A DNA stretch of 64,000 bases from Larkinella knui (GCF_003858645.1 NZ_RQJP01000007.1:310001-374000); one strand, 5' to 3'. Shown: positions 23,781-32,381, numbered from the stretch's first letter. Made by a program: numbers and translations. The notes: generated by a model from the letters alone, not told the origin.

Positions 23781-25532
23781 TTACAGTGTCTTCTCGACCA
23801 CTCCGCCCTTCCGGCTATCGACCGAAACCGTGTATTTGCCACCACTGCCCTTCACGATCCAGCGGACTTTCACATACCCCATGCCCGGAATGGTTGGCAC
23901 TTCAATCGTGGCCGGATTGGTTTTCTGTTCTTTCGTGATGTTCAGATCGGCATTTTCGACGATCATGGCCGCCAGGGGCGTCGCGCCTTTCAGCGTAATG
24001 TAATCGGGCCGTTCTATTTTATACTTGACATCGTGCGACGAATGGGTTGGAATCACGCGCTGGTTGACGACCGTGGCCGTTACTTCCGTCAGGCCGTTGC
24101 CGAGCGGTTTTGTGGTGATTTCCTGAACGTCCAGCCTGGGCGTCTGGTGGGCGTGGAAAAGCGTAAACGACATGTTCCGGTGCGCATCTTCTTCGAGCAT
24201 AAAACCGGGGTGATTACGGATGTAGTTCTTCTTTGGGCCGCCAATTTCGATGTCGCCATACTGCGGATGTTTGAACGGTTTCCAGGCCACGTAAGCATCA
24301 TCGAACAGCAGGTATTTGCCAAACTGATTGAATTCGTCGTCCTGAAACCGGTTGCTTTGCCCCGGTTTTTGCCGGAACAGCAGGTACGACGACATCAACT
24401 CGGTTGAGAATGTGAAAACGCCCCGCCCCAGCGCCAGCCAGTCGATTTCGCCCCCATAAACCGTATACAGGTCTTTGTAAATCACGTAATAATTATAACC
24501 GGGAATGATTTTCTCGCCCGTGCGGCCGATGACGTCATAAACCGCAATATCACTCGGATTGTAAAACGGCTGATCTTCTTCCGCACCCGGCCCGCGCAGA
24601 AACATACCGCCGTAGTTGTGATAACTCTGCGCCCCGGCAATGTTCGGGTGATTGATAATGAATTTCTTAATGGCCTGGGTTTCGGGTAAAGTGCCGGGGT
24701 AAAACAGCGCTCCGTTCTGAACATAGTCGGGTTGCCAGTTCCAGGCCCAGTCGCGGTTGGGGTCGTAGCGGCCGGCCAGGTCTTCGTTCACCTGCCCATC
24801 GCCGTCGTTGTCGATGCCTTCGTAGCCCAGAATTTCGTATTCGCCCGGTTCTTCGGGTTTGGCCGGAATCATGTGCGTCGGGTCGTTGGGATCCTGTTTC
24901 ATGCGGCCCAATGGCGTTTTCCGGCGCATCAGCACAATGTTGCCGTCGCCGTCGAGGTCATCGTATTTGTCTTCATCGATCTCGCCATCCCCATCATCGT
25001 CGAACGGCATCAGACCCGAGCGGGGCGAATTGGGATTGTTGGGATTTTTGATGAAATCCTCCCGCGCATCGAGGTTGATGCTGGGGGCGATGTAAAAAAC
25101 CTTGTCTTTCAGTAGTTGCGTTGTAAACTCGATGGTGCCAAAATTCTCGGCCAGATACCAGGCGGTATACATCGCGATTTCCGCCCCCTGCAATTCGTTC
25201 GAGTGAATGTTGCCATCGATGTAAAAACCGGGTTTGCGCTCTGCATTACCGGTTTTAAAATCGCTGACGACCAACACCCACAAATCGCGGCCCTGAAACG
25301 TTTTTCCCATCGACTCCAGTTTAACCAGATTCGGATGGGCTTTCACCATGTCCTGGCAAAACTTCGTAATCCCGGCGTAGTCGTTGTAATGATTCCACCG
25401 CATCGGCACTTTCGGATTGGCGGGCGAACCCACGGCCCGCAGCCCCGTCAAATCATCATTCTGCGCCGGTTTCTGCTGCGCGGAAAGAACGAGAGGAATC
25501 ACTGTTAGTAACAGAAAGAATAGCTTTTTCAT
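23781..25532 (-). CDS. Secreted M14 family zinc carboxypeptidase
   Basis: A 583-residue exported metallopeptidase. ATG 25532 gives a good signal peptide (MKKLFFLLLTVIPLVLSAQQ); the longer start at 25574 does not. Zinc ligands are visible as His110 and Glu113 in GNIHSNELQGAE and His305 in AQSYHNYGG; catalytic Glu378 lies in FTFSTELMSS. Between them is an inserted acidic region with calcium-loop-like repeats (DDDGDGEIDED about 178, DLDGDGNI about 192, DNDGDGQVNED about 241). The C-terminal 130 residues form a beta-rich accessory domain (VTATVVNQRVIPTHSSHDVK). It probably trims extracellular peptides. Its paralogue lies directly upstream on the same strand, separated by an 86-base palindromic gap. 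Confidence 0.9.
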   Translation of the reverse strand: MKKLFFLLLTVIPLVLSAQQKPAQNDDLTGLRAVGSPANPKVPMRWNHYNDYAGITKFCQDMVKAHPNLVKLESMGKTFQGRDLWVLVVSDFKTGNAERKPGFYIDGNIHSNELQGAEIAMYTAWYLAENFGTIEFTTQLLKDKVFYIAPSINLDAREDFIKNPNNPNSPRSGLMPFDDDGDGEIDEDKYDDLDGDGNIVLMRRKTPLGRMKQDPNDPTHMIPAKPEEPGEYEILGYEGIDNDGDGQVNEDLAGRYDPNRDWAWNWQPDYVQNGALFYPGTLPETQAIKKFIINHPNIAGAQSYHNYGGMFLRGPGAEEDQPFYNPSDIAVYDVIGRTGEKIIPGYNYYVIYKDLYTVYGGEIDWLALGRGVFTFSTELMSSYLLFRQKPGQSNRFQDDEFNQFGKYLLFDDAYVAWKPFKHPQYGDIEIGGPKKNYIRNHPGFMLEEDAHRNMSFTLFHAHQTPRLDVQEITTKPLGNGLTEVTATVVNQRVIPTHSSHDVKYKIERPDYITLKGATPLAAMIVENADLNITKEQKTNPATIEVPTIPGMGYVKVRWIVKGSGGKYTVSVDSRKGGVVEKTL

Positions 25533-25541
25533 GAAAATTTT

Positions 25542-25607
25542 CTCTGATGTTCTCTGATCAACTCTGTGAAACAACTATTAATCAGAGTTGATCAGAGAAC
25601 ATCAGAG
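25542..25607. repeat. CTCTG-unit palindromic repeat between the two M14 genes
   Basis: Perfect 25-base arms, 25542-25566 (CTCTGATGTTCTCTGATCAA then CTCTG) and 25583-25607, around a 16-base loop beginning TGAAACAAC. Aligned with 8401-8426 the sequence from 25550 to 25575 is identical at 22 of 26 positions, showing that this and the gldG-dnaN element are one family, although GAAACAAC is in the loop here and in the stem there. Confidence 0.8.
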
Positions 25608-25618
25608 GTAATCAGGGT

Positions 25619-27295
25619 TTATTTGAGGGTGATGTCGATTGATTTAAGGCCCGTCATGGCGTTGCCGGCTTCGAGCGTGGCGCGGCCCGTGCCGGAGACG
25701 AGGAACGTCACTTCCATCGACTCGCCCGCGGCCATGGCACTGCGCAGAATCCGCTTTCGGCCCGACACAACGGTTTGACCGGTCCCGGTTCTTAGCTCGA
25801 TTTTCATTTTGGGAACAAACCGCACCCGGTCGCCGATTTCCGCACCCGTTGGCAACAACCCCCGGTTGATCACCTGGGCCGTCACCCGGGTCAGTCCGCC
25901 CGAAAGCGCTTCCGTTCGCAGGTTTACCACGTCGATCACTGGCATTTGGCGGACAAAAGCAGTCATAAATTTGAGGTGTTTATCGGCGATGTCGTTCAGG
26001 AACGAAACCGGCGGGTTCAGTCTGGCAAACGGCGCAATACCGCCTACTTCCGCTTTCCGGCCCGGAAAATCGGGGTGGTCGATAGCTTGCCAGGTAACAA
26101 AAACGTCGCGAAGGTTGTTGGCGTCGGCCCATCTCAGGAATTTGACATCGTCATTGTCCGACGGTTTTGTACCTCCTTTTCCCTTTGTCGTATCCGCTGA
26201 AGCCGTGGCTTTGGGCACCCACCAGCCCGGCGTCGAAAAGCTGAAGCGCCCGTAATGGTAATACGCCGTCTGGGCAAAGTTGCCTTTCGTCGGCGGCATC
26301 GGCGGAGCGTCTTTCAGGGCCGTCTGGCTGGTATACAGTTTCGAAACCTGATCACCAACGGGCGCGTCTTTTTCCAGAATACCGGTAATGATCCGTTTAG
26401 TGGTTTTGGTCCGGTCAAATTTTGGCGCTTCCGAGAGGTTGTTGTACGGTCCGAAGGTAAAAACCGCGTAAACATTCGGGGCTTTGTAGAGAAAGTCGAG
26501 GAGCGCCCGGTTTTCCGGTTCCGACACCGGCATTTCGCCCGAACCCGGTGTGAAGAACGGATAATCGAAGGTAAAATTCTTGTCCAACGCCACGCCACCG
26601 GCGCCATCTTCATTGAATGCGCCGTCTTTATCGTTGTCGGTTCCTTCCGAAATGACCAGGTAACGACCGGTTTCAGACTTGGCCGGGTCGGCTTTGACCA
26701 AAACGCGCGGGTCTTCTTTGCTGGGAACGAACGTGCCGGTTGGGTCTTCGATGCGAACCTGCGTAATCAAACCGTCCCTGTTCAAGTCTTCAAACGGATC
26801 TTCGTTGAGCCGGCCGTCGCGGTCGTCGTCGGTATCGGCGCCGTTGCCGGTTCGTTCGTAGCGCGGTTTGGCAACCACCTGTTCCTGCGCGTCAGGATTG
26901 ACGCTGGGAAATAAGTAAAAGGTCTTGGTGTCGAGCAACCGGGCCACGCTATCCTGACCGGAAGCCGCCAGCAGTTTTTCGGCCAGCTGGACGGCCAGTT
27001 CCGTTCCTGCCGGATGCGCACCGTAAACACCAGCCACGATGGCAATCGCCGGTTTTTGAGCCGCCGTTCCGCGACCGATCGTCAGCAGCCAAATATCTTT
27101 TCCTGTACGTGATTTTCCGATCGATTGAAGGTTGGAAAGCGTTCCGTAGCGACTGGTGAGGGATTTTAAACGGGTTGAAAGCTGGGCAGATGATTGATAC
27201 GGTCCGGCAGCGGGCGTTTGGGCAACGGCCTGGGCAAAAACCGCAAAGCAACTCAGCGCGCCCGCCAGCCATGCCGGGAGAAAACGGTATTTCAT
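25619..27295 (-). CDS. Secreted M14-like pseudo-peptidase (zinc ligands lost)
   Basis: A 558-residue exported paralogue of the next M14 gene, with signal peptide AGALSCFAVFAQAVAQ. The fold can be followed by eye (SIGKSRTGKDIWLLTIG, KTFYLFPSVNPDAQEQV, calcium-like loops at about 155, 169 and 220, beta-rich C-terminus). However, the positions of the catalytic residues differ: HSNE becomes YGAH (Tyr91, His94), the third ligand SYHN becomes TFGP (Gly282), and the catalytic Glu in FSTEL becomes Pro356 in FSTPGW. With all three zinc ligands and the general base gone it cannot work as a classical carboxypeptidase. It may bind substrate or regulate its neighbour. The open frame is intact, so it is not a decayed pseudogene. 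Confidence 0.85.
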   Translation of the reverse strand: MKYRFLPAWLAGALSCFAVFAQAVAQTPAAGPYQSSAQLSTRLKSLTSRYGTLSNLQSIGKSRTGKDIWLLTIGRGTAAQKPAIAIVAGVYGAHPAGTELAVQLAEKLLAASGQDSVARLLDTKTFYLFPSVNPDAQEQVVAKPRYERTGNGADTDDDRDGRLNEDPFEDLNRDGLITQVRIEDPTGTFVPSKEDPRVLVKADPAKSETGRYLVISEGTDNDKDGAFNEDGAGGVALDKNFTFDYPFFTPGSGEMPVSEPENRALLDFLYKAPNVYAVFTFGPYNNLSEAPKFDRTKTTKRIITGILEKDAPVGDQVSKLYTSQTALKDAPPMPPTKGNFAQTAYYHYGRFSFSTPGWWVPKATASADTTKGKGGTKPSDNDDVKFLRWADANNLRDVFVTWQAIDHPDFPGRKAEVGGIAPFARLNPPVSFLNDIADKHLKFMTAFVRQMPVIDVVNLRTEALSGGLTRVTAQVINRGLLPTGAEIGDRVRFVPKMKIELRTGTGQTVVSGRKRILRSAMAAGESMEVTFLVSGTGRATLEAGNAMTGLKSIDITLK

Positions 27296-27434
27296 GAAAA
27301 ACGGATCAGCAACGTTTGAAAGATGGAGTGAAGCTTTAAATTTAGATAAATTGTGCGAAAGTTACTTTGTATTCGAAACGGTTAATAAAGCCCGTTCCAA
27401 CAAAACCATTCCTTCCCCCTGATTCCTGAAAAAC

Positions 27435-28367
27435 ATGACTGCTGATCGCCGTACTTTTCTACAATCCATCGCCGGTTTGGCCGCGCTGGTTCCGGTAACC
27501 AAAACCGCTTTGGCCCGCACCAAAGCCGGAACGGCGGAGCAACTGCCGATTGCCTGCAACCAATATACCTGGCACACCTTTTACCAGCGTCAGGGCCGCA
27601 GCTGGTCGGCGGATCTGGATGCTTCGCTGGCCGATTTTGCAAAATCGGGCCTTGTAGGCTATGAGCCGTCGATTACGTCGGCGGAGGAAATCGACAAACT
27701 GGCTCCCTTGCTGAAAAAGCACAAGCTGGAAATGCATTCGCTCTACGTCAACAGCACGTTGCACAAAGCCGATGAAGCGGACAAAACGCTGGCGACCGTG
27801 ACGGCCATTGCGGATGCGGCCCGTCCGCTGGGGGTGCGGTTTGTGGTAACAAATCCCAGTCCGATAAAATGGGGAAGTTCGGAGGATAAAACCGATGCTG
27901 AACTGGCCATTCAGGCGGCCAACCTGGATCGGCTCGGGGCCGAGCTGAAAAAGCGGGGCATGACGCTGTCGTATCATACCCACGACGTTGAAATGCGGAA
28001 TTCCGCGCGGGAATTTCACCACATGCTGCTGGCGACGGATCCCAAACATGTGTCGCTCTGTCTGGATGTGCACTGGATTTACCGTGGTTCCGGCAACTCG
28101 CAGGTGGCGCTGTTCGACATTGTGAAACTGTACGGAAAACGCATCACGGAATTGCACCTGCGCCAGTCGAAAAACGGCGTCTGGGCCGAAACCTTCGGCG
28201 CGGGCGACATCGATTATCCGCGTTTGGCCCAGGAACTGAAAACCATCGGAATCCGCCCGCATCTGGTGCTGGAACAATGCATCGAGAAGCAATCGCCCAA
28301 CACCATGGACGCCCTAACGGCCCACCGCCAGGATTTGAAGGAGGTGAAAGCGGTTTTTGGGAGTTAG
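27435..28367 (+). CDS. Tat-exported sugar phosphate isomerase/epimerase (xylose isomerase-like TIM barrel)
   Basis: A 310-residue AP-endonuclease-2-fold TIM barrel. The N-terminus ADRRTFLQSIAGLAALVPVT is a twin-arginine export signal. The barrel shows GYEPSITSAEEIDKLAPLLK, MTLSYHTHDVEMRN (metal-binding His), SLCLDVHWIYRGSG and ITELHLRQSKNGVWAE, the strands that supply Glu/Asp/His metal ligands in this superfamily. Members in Bacteroidota often convert unusual keto-sugars outside the cytoplasm; the substrate is not predictable. A second Tat-type member is encoded at 51804. It is divergent from the pseudo-peptidase and followed by a large palindromic repeat. Confidence 0.83.
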   Translation: MTADRRTFLQSIAGLAALVPVTKTALARTKAGTAEQLPIACNQYTWHTFYQRQGRSWSADLDASLADFAKSGLVGYEPSITSAEEIDKLAPLLKKHKLEMHSLYVNSTLHKADEADKTLATVTAIADAARPLGVRFVVTNPSPIKWGSSEDKTDAELAIQAANLDRLGAELKKRGMTLSYHTHDVEMRNSAREFHHMLLATDPKHVSLCLDVHWIYRGSGNSQVALFDIVKLYGKRITELHLRQSKNGVWAETFGAGDIDYPRLAQELKTIGIRPHLVLEQCIEKQSPNTMDALTAHRQDLKEVKAVFGS

Positions 28368-28386
28368 TTTGCCGGTATACGGTTTA

Positions 28387-28487
28387 CAGTTTTCGGTATA
28401 CGGTTTACGGGTTTCCGTATTCGGTTTACGGTGGCTGACGCGAGCTAATGAAGGCGTCAGCCACCGTAAACCGTAAACCGAAAACTG
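28387..28487. repeat. GTTTACGG-arm palindromic repeat with GGCTGACGC/GCGTCAGCC tip
   Basis: The clearest member of its family. The tip stem TTTACGGTGGCTGACGC (28425-28441) pairs perfectly with 28454-28470 around a 12-base loop. Outside it the right arm (to 28487) pairs with CAGTTTTCGG...GGTTTACGG units of the left arm, which carries extra tandem copies. It fills the gap between the convergent TIM-barrel and ABC permease genes, touching the 3' end of the latter (28489). Confidence 0.85.
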
Positions 28488-28488
28488 A

Positions 28489-29712
28489 TTACTCTTCCGC
28501 CAGTGTTTGGGAAATATTCATGCGGTAGATGCCGAGTGCTGGCAATGCTGCTGCGACAATACCGATCAGGACGGCCACGCCCAGCACCAGCCATTCTTCG
28601 GGCAAAATGCTCATGTTGTTCAGGCTGTAGTGAAAATTGCGTTCGGCGCGCATCGAAAACAACAGCAACCCGACGCGGCTCAGAACCAGTCCGACCACAA
28701 AACCGATCAGGGAAAGCGTCAGCCCTTCGAGCAGCAGCATCCCGAACAATTGCGTCCGTCCGGCGCCCATCGACAGCATCAGTGCCATCTCATATTTGCG
28801 TTCTTTCAGCGAATTATAAAGCGACACAAACACACTGATGCCAGCAATGAGCATGATCGCCACCGCCAGTCCGCGCAGCGTATCGACGCCGATGCCCAGC
28901 AAATCGAACAGGCGGTTGATTTCGATGGCGGGTAGGGCCGCCAGCAATTTGGAGTTGTCGTTGATGCCCCGGGCCACCATCATCCCCATCGGATTCCGGA
29001 ATTTTACCAGCATGCTGGTGATTTCGCGGGGAGCCTCAGCTTCGTGATCATGGTCTTCTTCGGCGTGTTCCTCCCCATCGTGTTCATGCTCTTCATGGTG
29101 TTCATGAATCGCCCAGACGCTCGATAAGGGGGTGAGAATCAGCTGATCGATGACGCTGTTGCTGGGGTTGAAAATACCGACCACCTTGTATTTCGTTTCG
29201 GCATGTGCTTCCCCATTGCCATCCAGTCCGTGCGAACCCGAAAAGGTATCACCCAGTTTCAGACCGGCAATTTCGGCCACGCGTGCACCAATGGTTACTT
29301 CCAGATCTTTCTGAAACAGAGCGCCTTGCCCAACGGTGGCTTCAAAATGATCGACGTATTTTTTGTTGGTACCGACAATCCGGAAGGTTTTGTAACTATC
29401 GCCCATCGACAACGGAATGGCGGTTTTGATCATCGGGTTGCGGGTCAGCCGCTCGGCTTCCTCCAGCGGAATGTTACCGGTTGGCGAATCGATCTGGTAA
29501 ATACTCGACAGAATCAGTTGCAGCGGGCTTCCTTTTGCACCCAGTACCATGTCGATGCCTTTGACGTTTCGGGAGAATTGCTCGTCCAACTGCTTGTTGA
29601 GGAGCAGCAACAGCGAAATGATGGTGATGCCCAACGTCATCAGCAAGCCACTCAGGAAACTGCTGAGCGGTTTGTCTTTCAGATTGGCCCAGCTTATTTT
29701 AAAAAGATTCAT
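28489..29712 (-). CDS. MacB/FtsX-like ABC transporter permease with histidine-rich loop
   Basis: A 407-residue permease with the four-helix MacB/FtsX layout: one helix near the N-terminus (LSGLLMTLGITIISLLLLLN), a large extracytoplasmic domain, and three helices in the last 140 residues (GLAVAIMLIAGISVFVSLY, LLLEGLTLSLIGFVVGLVLS, VLGVAVLIGIVAAALPALG). The extracytoplasmic domain contains an acidic, histidine-rich run at residues 203-227 with eight His (AIHEHHEEHEHDGEEHAEED and onward), a likely metal-binding loop. The partner ATPase gene lies 96 bases upstream on the same strand. Such systems are mechanotransmitters or lipoprotein/zinc-related exporters; a role in zinc handling is inference from the loop. 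Confidence 0.85.
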   Translation of the reverse strand: MNLFKISWANLKDKPLSSFLSGLLMTLGITIISLLLLLNKQLDEQFSRNVKGIDMVLGAKGSPLQLILSSIYQIDSPTGNIPLEEAERLTRNPMIKTAIPLSMGDSYKTFRIVGTNKKYVDHFEATVGQGALFQKDLEVTIGARVAEIAGLKLGDTFSGSHGLDGNGEAHAETKYKVVGIFNPSNSVIDQLILTPLSSVWAIHEHHEEHEHDGEEHAEEDHDHEAEAPREITSMLVKFRNPMGMMVARGINDNSKLLAALPAIEINRLFDLLGIGVDTLRGLAVAIMLIAGISVFVSLYNSLKERKYEMALMLSMGAGRTQLFGMLLLEGLTLSLIGFVVGLVLSRVGLLLFSMRAERNFHYSLNNMSILPEEWLVLGVAVLIGIVAAALPALGIYRMNISQTLAEE

Positions 29713-29737
29713 ATCCAGTTGCTCGGTTTCAAGTCTG

Positions 29738-29812
29738 GAGTTTAGGGTTAAAAATCAAGAGTATTGAGCTGACTTTCAACTATAAACCATACACCTTAAA
29801 CTATAAACTTAC
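29738..29812. repeat. Degenerate GTTTA-type repeat between ABC permease and ATPase
   Basis: The right half (29780-29812) is made of CTATAAACCATA / CTTAAACTATAAAC units like the right arms at 15581 and 62431. The left half (GAGTTTAGGGTTAAAAATC) pairs only partly and the tip is reduced to GAGCTGAC. It looks like an eroded copy inside an operon. Confidence 0.4.
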
Positions 29813-30435
29813 AAAATCACCTGCTTCGAAAATTCGTCTTTCAACCGCTGGTCGTGCGTCACCACAATGAGGCTGGCCCCGATTTGCTCGGATTGTTCCC
29901 GCAGCAAGGCCACCACGCGGGCGCAGTTGACGTCGTCGAGACTGGACGTCGGTTCGTCGGCCAGAATAACACCCGGTTTGTTCATGACGGCCCGGGCGAT
30001 GCTAACGCGCTGTTGTTCGCCCTGGCTCATCTGGTGGGTTTTCTTGTTCAGATGATCGGCAAAACCCAGATGTGTCGCCAGTTCACGGGCGCGGGTTTTA
30101 TCCTGCGGATTTTTGGCCAGATAATTAGCCAGCAGGAGGTTATCCATCACCGAAAGGGCGCTGACAAAATGCGGTTTCTGGTAAATAATGCCCACATGAG
30201 CGGCCCGGAACGTCGCGGTTTTGGCGGGCGGTAATTGGGTCAGATCAGTTTGGTCGATGGTAACGGAGCCCTTTTCAGGCCGAAGAAGTAACGCCAGCAA
30301 ATGGAGCAGCGTCGTTTTGCCCGTACCCGATTTTCCCAGAATCAAAACCGCTTCGCTATCGTTGCAGCGGATGTCCGGAAATGCGAATCGCTTGGTCGGG
30401 GAGTACGCAAAGGTCAGTTGATGCGATTGAAGCAT
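29809..30435 (-). CDS. ABC transporter ATP-binding protein (MacB/LolD-like)
   Basis: A 208-residue ATPase: Walker A GKSGTGKTT (about 34-42), Q-loop IIYQKPHFVSALSVMDN, signature MSQGEQQRVSIARA, Walker B VILADEPTSSLD and H-loop VVTHDQR. Its size and the tight fit to a FtsX-fold permease place it in the LolD/MacB group. It is first in the operon with the His-rich permease. The gap between the two holds a degenerate palindromic repeat. It is divergent from purN, 74 bases away. Confidence 0.9.
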   Translation of the reverse strand: MLQSHQLTFAYSPTKRFAFPDIRCNDSEAVLILGKSGTGKTTLLHLLALLLRPEKGSVTIDQTDLTQLPPAKTATFRAAHVGIIYQKPHFVSALSVMDNLLLANYLAKNPQDKTRARELATHLGFADHLNKKTHQMSQGEQQRVSIARAVMNKPGVILADEPTSSLDDVNCARVVALLREQSEQIGASLIVVTHDQRLKDEFSKQVIL

Positions 30436-30509
30436 ACGGCTAATATCATCAAATTTTTTCGAAAGATACGTAGGTTTGTAGCGTTATTGCGTCTCCTTTT
30501 GATCAATCC

Positions 30510-31100
30510 ATGAAGCGAATTGCCATTTTTGCCTCCGGCTCCGGAACCAATGCGGAGAAAATTGCCGGTTATTTAACGGATCATCCCGAAATTGACGTTT
30601 CGCTGATCCTGACCAACAACCCGAAAGCCGGGGTTATCGAGCGGGCGCGCCGGGGGTTCGGTCCCGAACAGCAATTGCATGTTCCGGTTTTGGTGTTCGA
30701 CCGGCGAACGTTTTACGAGACCGACCGCATTGTGCAAATGCTTCAGAGACAGGAAATTGATCTGATTGTACTGGCGGGTTTCATGTGGCTTATACCGGAA
30801 ACGCTGGTGAAAGCGTTTCCTCAACAAATCATCAACATTCATCCGGCTTTGTTGCCCAAATTTGGTGGGAAGGGCATGTACGGCCATTTTGTGCACGAAG
30901 CCGTGGTCGAAGCCGGCGAACTGAAATCGGGGATCACCATTCATTACGTGAATGAACACTACGACGAGGGAAACATTATTTTCCAGGCTTCCTGCGCCCT
31001 CGAACCGTTTGATACGCCGGAGGAGGTGGCCCGAAAAGTGCAGGTTTTGGAACACCGGTATTATCCGGAAGTGGTGGAGAAAATTGTACTGAATAAATAA
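30510..31100 (+). CDS. purN: Phosphoribosylglycinamide formyltransferase
   Basis: A 196-residue folate-dependent GAR transformylase. RIAIFASGSGTNAEKI holds the phosphate-binding GSGTN loop; LAGFMWLIPETLVKAFPQQI is followed by the catalytic INIHPALLPKFGGKGMYG, with Asn and His at about 107-109, and GITIHYVNEHYDEGNIIFQ contains the catalytic Asp. A -7-like TAGGTTTG box lies at 30471-30478. It is 9 bases upstream of a small lipoprotein gene, probably co-transcribed. Other purine genes in the window (purK, purE) are 15 kb away. Confidence 0.95.
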   Translation: MKRIAIFASGSGTNAEKIAGYLTDHPEIDVSLILTNNPKAGVIERARRGFGPEQQLHVPVLVFDRRTFYETDRIVQMLQRQEIDLIVLAGFMWLIPETLVKAFPQQIINIHPALLPKFGGKGMYGHFVHEAVVEAGELKSGITIHYVNEHYDEGNIIFQASCALEPFDTPEEVARKVQVLEHRYYPEVVEKIVLNK

Positions 31101-31109
31101 GTTTGAATC

Positions 31110-31541
31110 ATGACTAGCGCACATCGAATAACGAAGGTCGTCCCGTACGGTTTTGCGGGAATAATGGGCCTGATGATAAGTCTGGCGGGGTGTTTTCGAC
31201 CGGCGATTCCGATTTCGATGTCGCCCAATTATCCGGTCGACGTGTTTTATGAAAGCCAGCAACCCGACCGGCCGTTTACGGAAATGGAATGGCTGGAATA
31301 CAAGGAAGAGTTTCCGCTGGTCGACCAGCAGAAACCGCTCAAGGGTCGGATGGTCAAGCGGGGCAATACCATCGAGCAGAAAGAACTACTGCTGGCGCGG
31401 TTAACGATGCAAGCTAAAAAAATGGGAGCGGATGCGCTGATTGCGGTCCGGTATCAATATTACAGTTCGGCCACCGTCAATGGGTATTCGATGCGGGGCA
31501 TGGCCGTAAAATATCAGAAAGAACGCGAAGTGGGCCAGTAA
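31110..31541 (+). CDS. Putative lipoprotein with YbjQ-like motif
   Basis: A 143-residue protein. The N-terminus has a hydrophobic stretch ending in ISLAGC, a lipobox. The C-terminal part reads AKKMGADALIAVRYQYYSSA and MRGMAVKYQ, which resembles the GADAVIGVR...GTAV pattern of YbjQ/heavy-metal-binding proteins, here apparently outside the cytoplasm. The resemblance is short, so the function remains open. It is encoded directly after purN and converges with a DUF4834 gene four bases away. Confidence 0.6.
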   Translation: MTSAHRITKVVPYGFAGIMGLMISLAGCFRPAIPISMSPNYPVDVFYESQQPDRPFTEMEWLEYKEEFPLVDQQKPLKGRMVKRGNTIEQKELLLARLTMQAKKMGADALIAVRYQYYSSATVNGYSMRGMAVKYQKEREVGQ

Positions 31542-31544
31542 AAC

Positions 31545-31781
31545 TTACTTCACTTCGTCGTAATCCACGTATTCTCCGCCTTTCAGTTTGGAGTCATTGG
31601 CACCGGGCGTGGTGGTGTAGACCCGGGTTTCGCCTTCGCGGCCGCCCCGGTTAAACTGTTCGTTGGCTTTCCGCTGCTCTTTGGCGATTTGCCGGCCAAC
31701 CAGCAGCCAAAAGAAAAACCGTCGTACCGGCGGTACAAAAGCGATCAGGAGCAGAAGAACGAATAAGAATTTAAAAATCAT
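31545..31781 (-). CDS. DUF4834 family small membrane protein
   Basis: A 78-residue protein: one membrane helix (FKFLFVLLLLIAFVPPVRRF) then a charged tail with RQIAKEQRKANEQFNR and the end KGGEYVDYDEVK, the pattern of the Bacteroidota DUF4834 family. Its function is unknown. The conserved EYVDYDEV end suggests a protein-binding tail. Confidence 0.75.
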   Translation of the reverse strand: MIFKFLFVLLLLIAFVPPVRRFFFWLLVGRQIAKEQRKANEQFNRGGREGETRVYTTTPGANDSKLKGGEYVDYDEVK

Positions 31782-31946
31782 GCTGAACGACTGGGTGTTC
31801 GGGTTATGAGATACCTTTATAACGCAAAAGCCAATTAAACAGTTGCTCTACTGATATTATAAAATACTTAAAATGTTATGGGGCATCCCGTCGTCCAGGC
31901 CGAGAAATGGTGTGCCTTTTTGATGCAGGCGTTTCCTATTCAGATT

Positions 31947-32381
31947 TCAAGGCTGAATATACCGGTCACAGAACTCGCGCGGAGATAAAATTTCAATAGC
32001 ACCGAATTGGACCAAATCCAACAGATCGCGATCGCCGGTGATGATAAAATCCGCATTTACAAATTGGGCTAATTGCAGGATGTGGTTATCGTCGGGGTCG
32101 CGGCAAGCGGCAAGCAACTCGTTATCAGGAAAAACCACTTGATGGCGTATCCGTAGTAGTTCGTTAATGGCAGAACGGCGTTCGGTAGAACAGCGGAATT
32201 TGGGAAGACCTAATTTTCTGTCTAACTCGTTGAGAATCCATTCTGAAGTAAATAGTTGAAAATTTACCGCGCAAAAATCGTGGACTTTGGCAGAGAAACC
32301 GGGAAATACGAAGGTAGAAATAAAGACGTTTGTATCGAAGACAATGACTGTCGAAGCCGACAGGGCTGGACTCATTTCCAT
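31947..32381 (-). CDS. PIN-domain toxin (TIGR00305-type)
   Basis: A 144-residue PIN ribonuclease. Acidic metal ligands are visible in VIVFDTNVFIS (about 12-22), a conserved Glu in SEWILNELDRKLGLPKF, CRDPDDNHILQLA (about 90) and FIITGDRDLL. The pattern matches the 'putative toxin-antitoxin component, PIN family' group. The partner is the small gene just upstream (32468-32683). Unlike most such pairs the genes do not overlap: 86 bases separate them. An alternative start is the second Met at 32375. Confidence 0.85.
   Translation of the reverse strand: MEMSPALSASTVIVFDTNVFISTFVFPGFSAKVHDFCAVNFQLFTSEWILNELDRKLGLPKFRCSTERRSAINELLRIRHQVVFPDNELLAACRDPDDNHILQLAQFVNADFIITGDRDLLDLVQFGAIEILSPREFCDRYIQP

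Noticed and set aside
25619-27295. Calling the second M14 protein a pseudogene
   Set aside because: The frame is intact with signal peptide and fold; only the catalytic residues are changed, so pseudo-enzyme is the better term.
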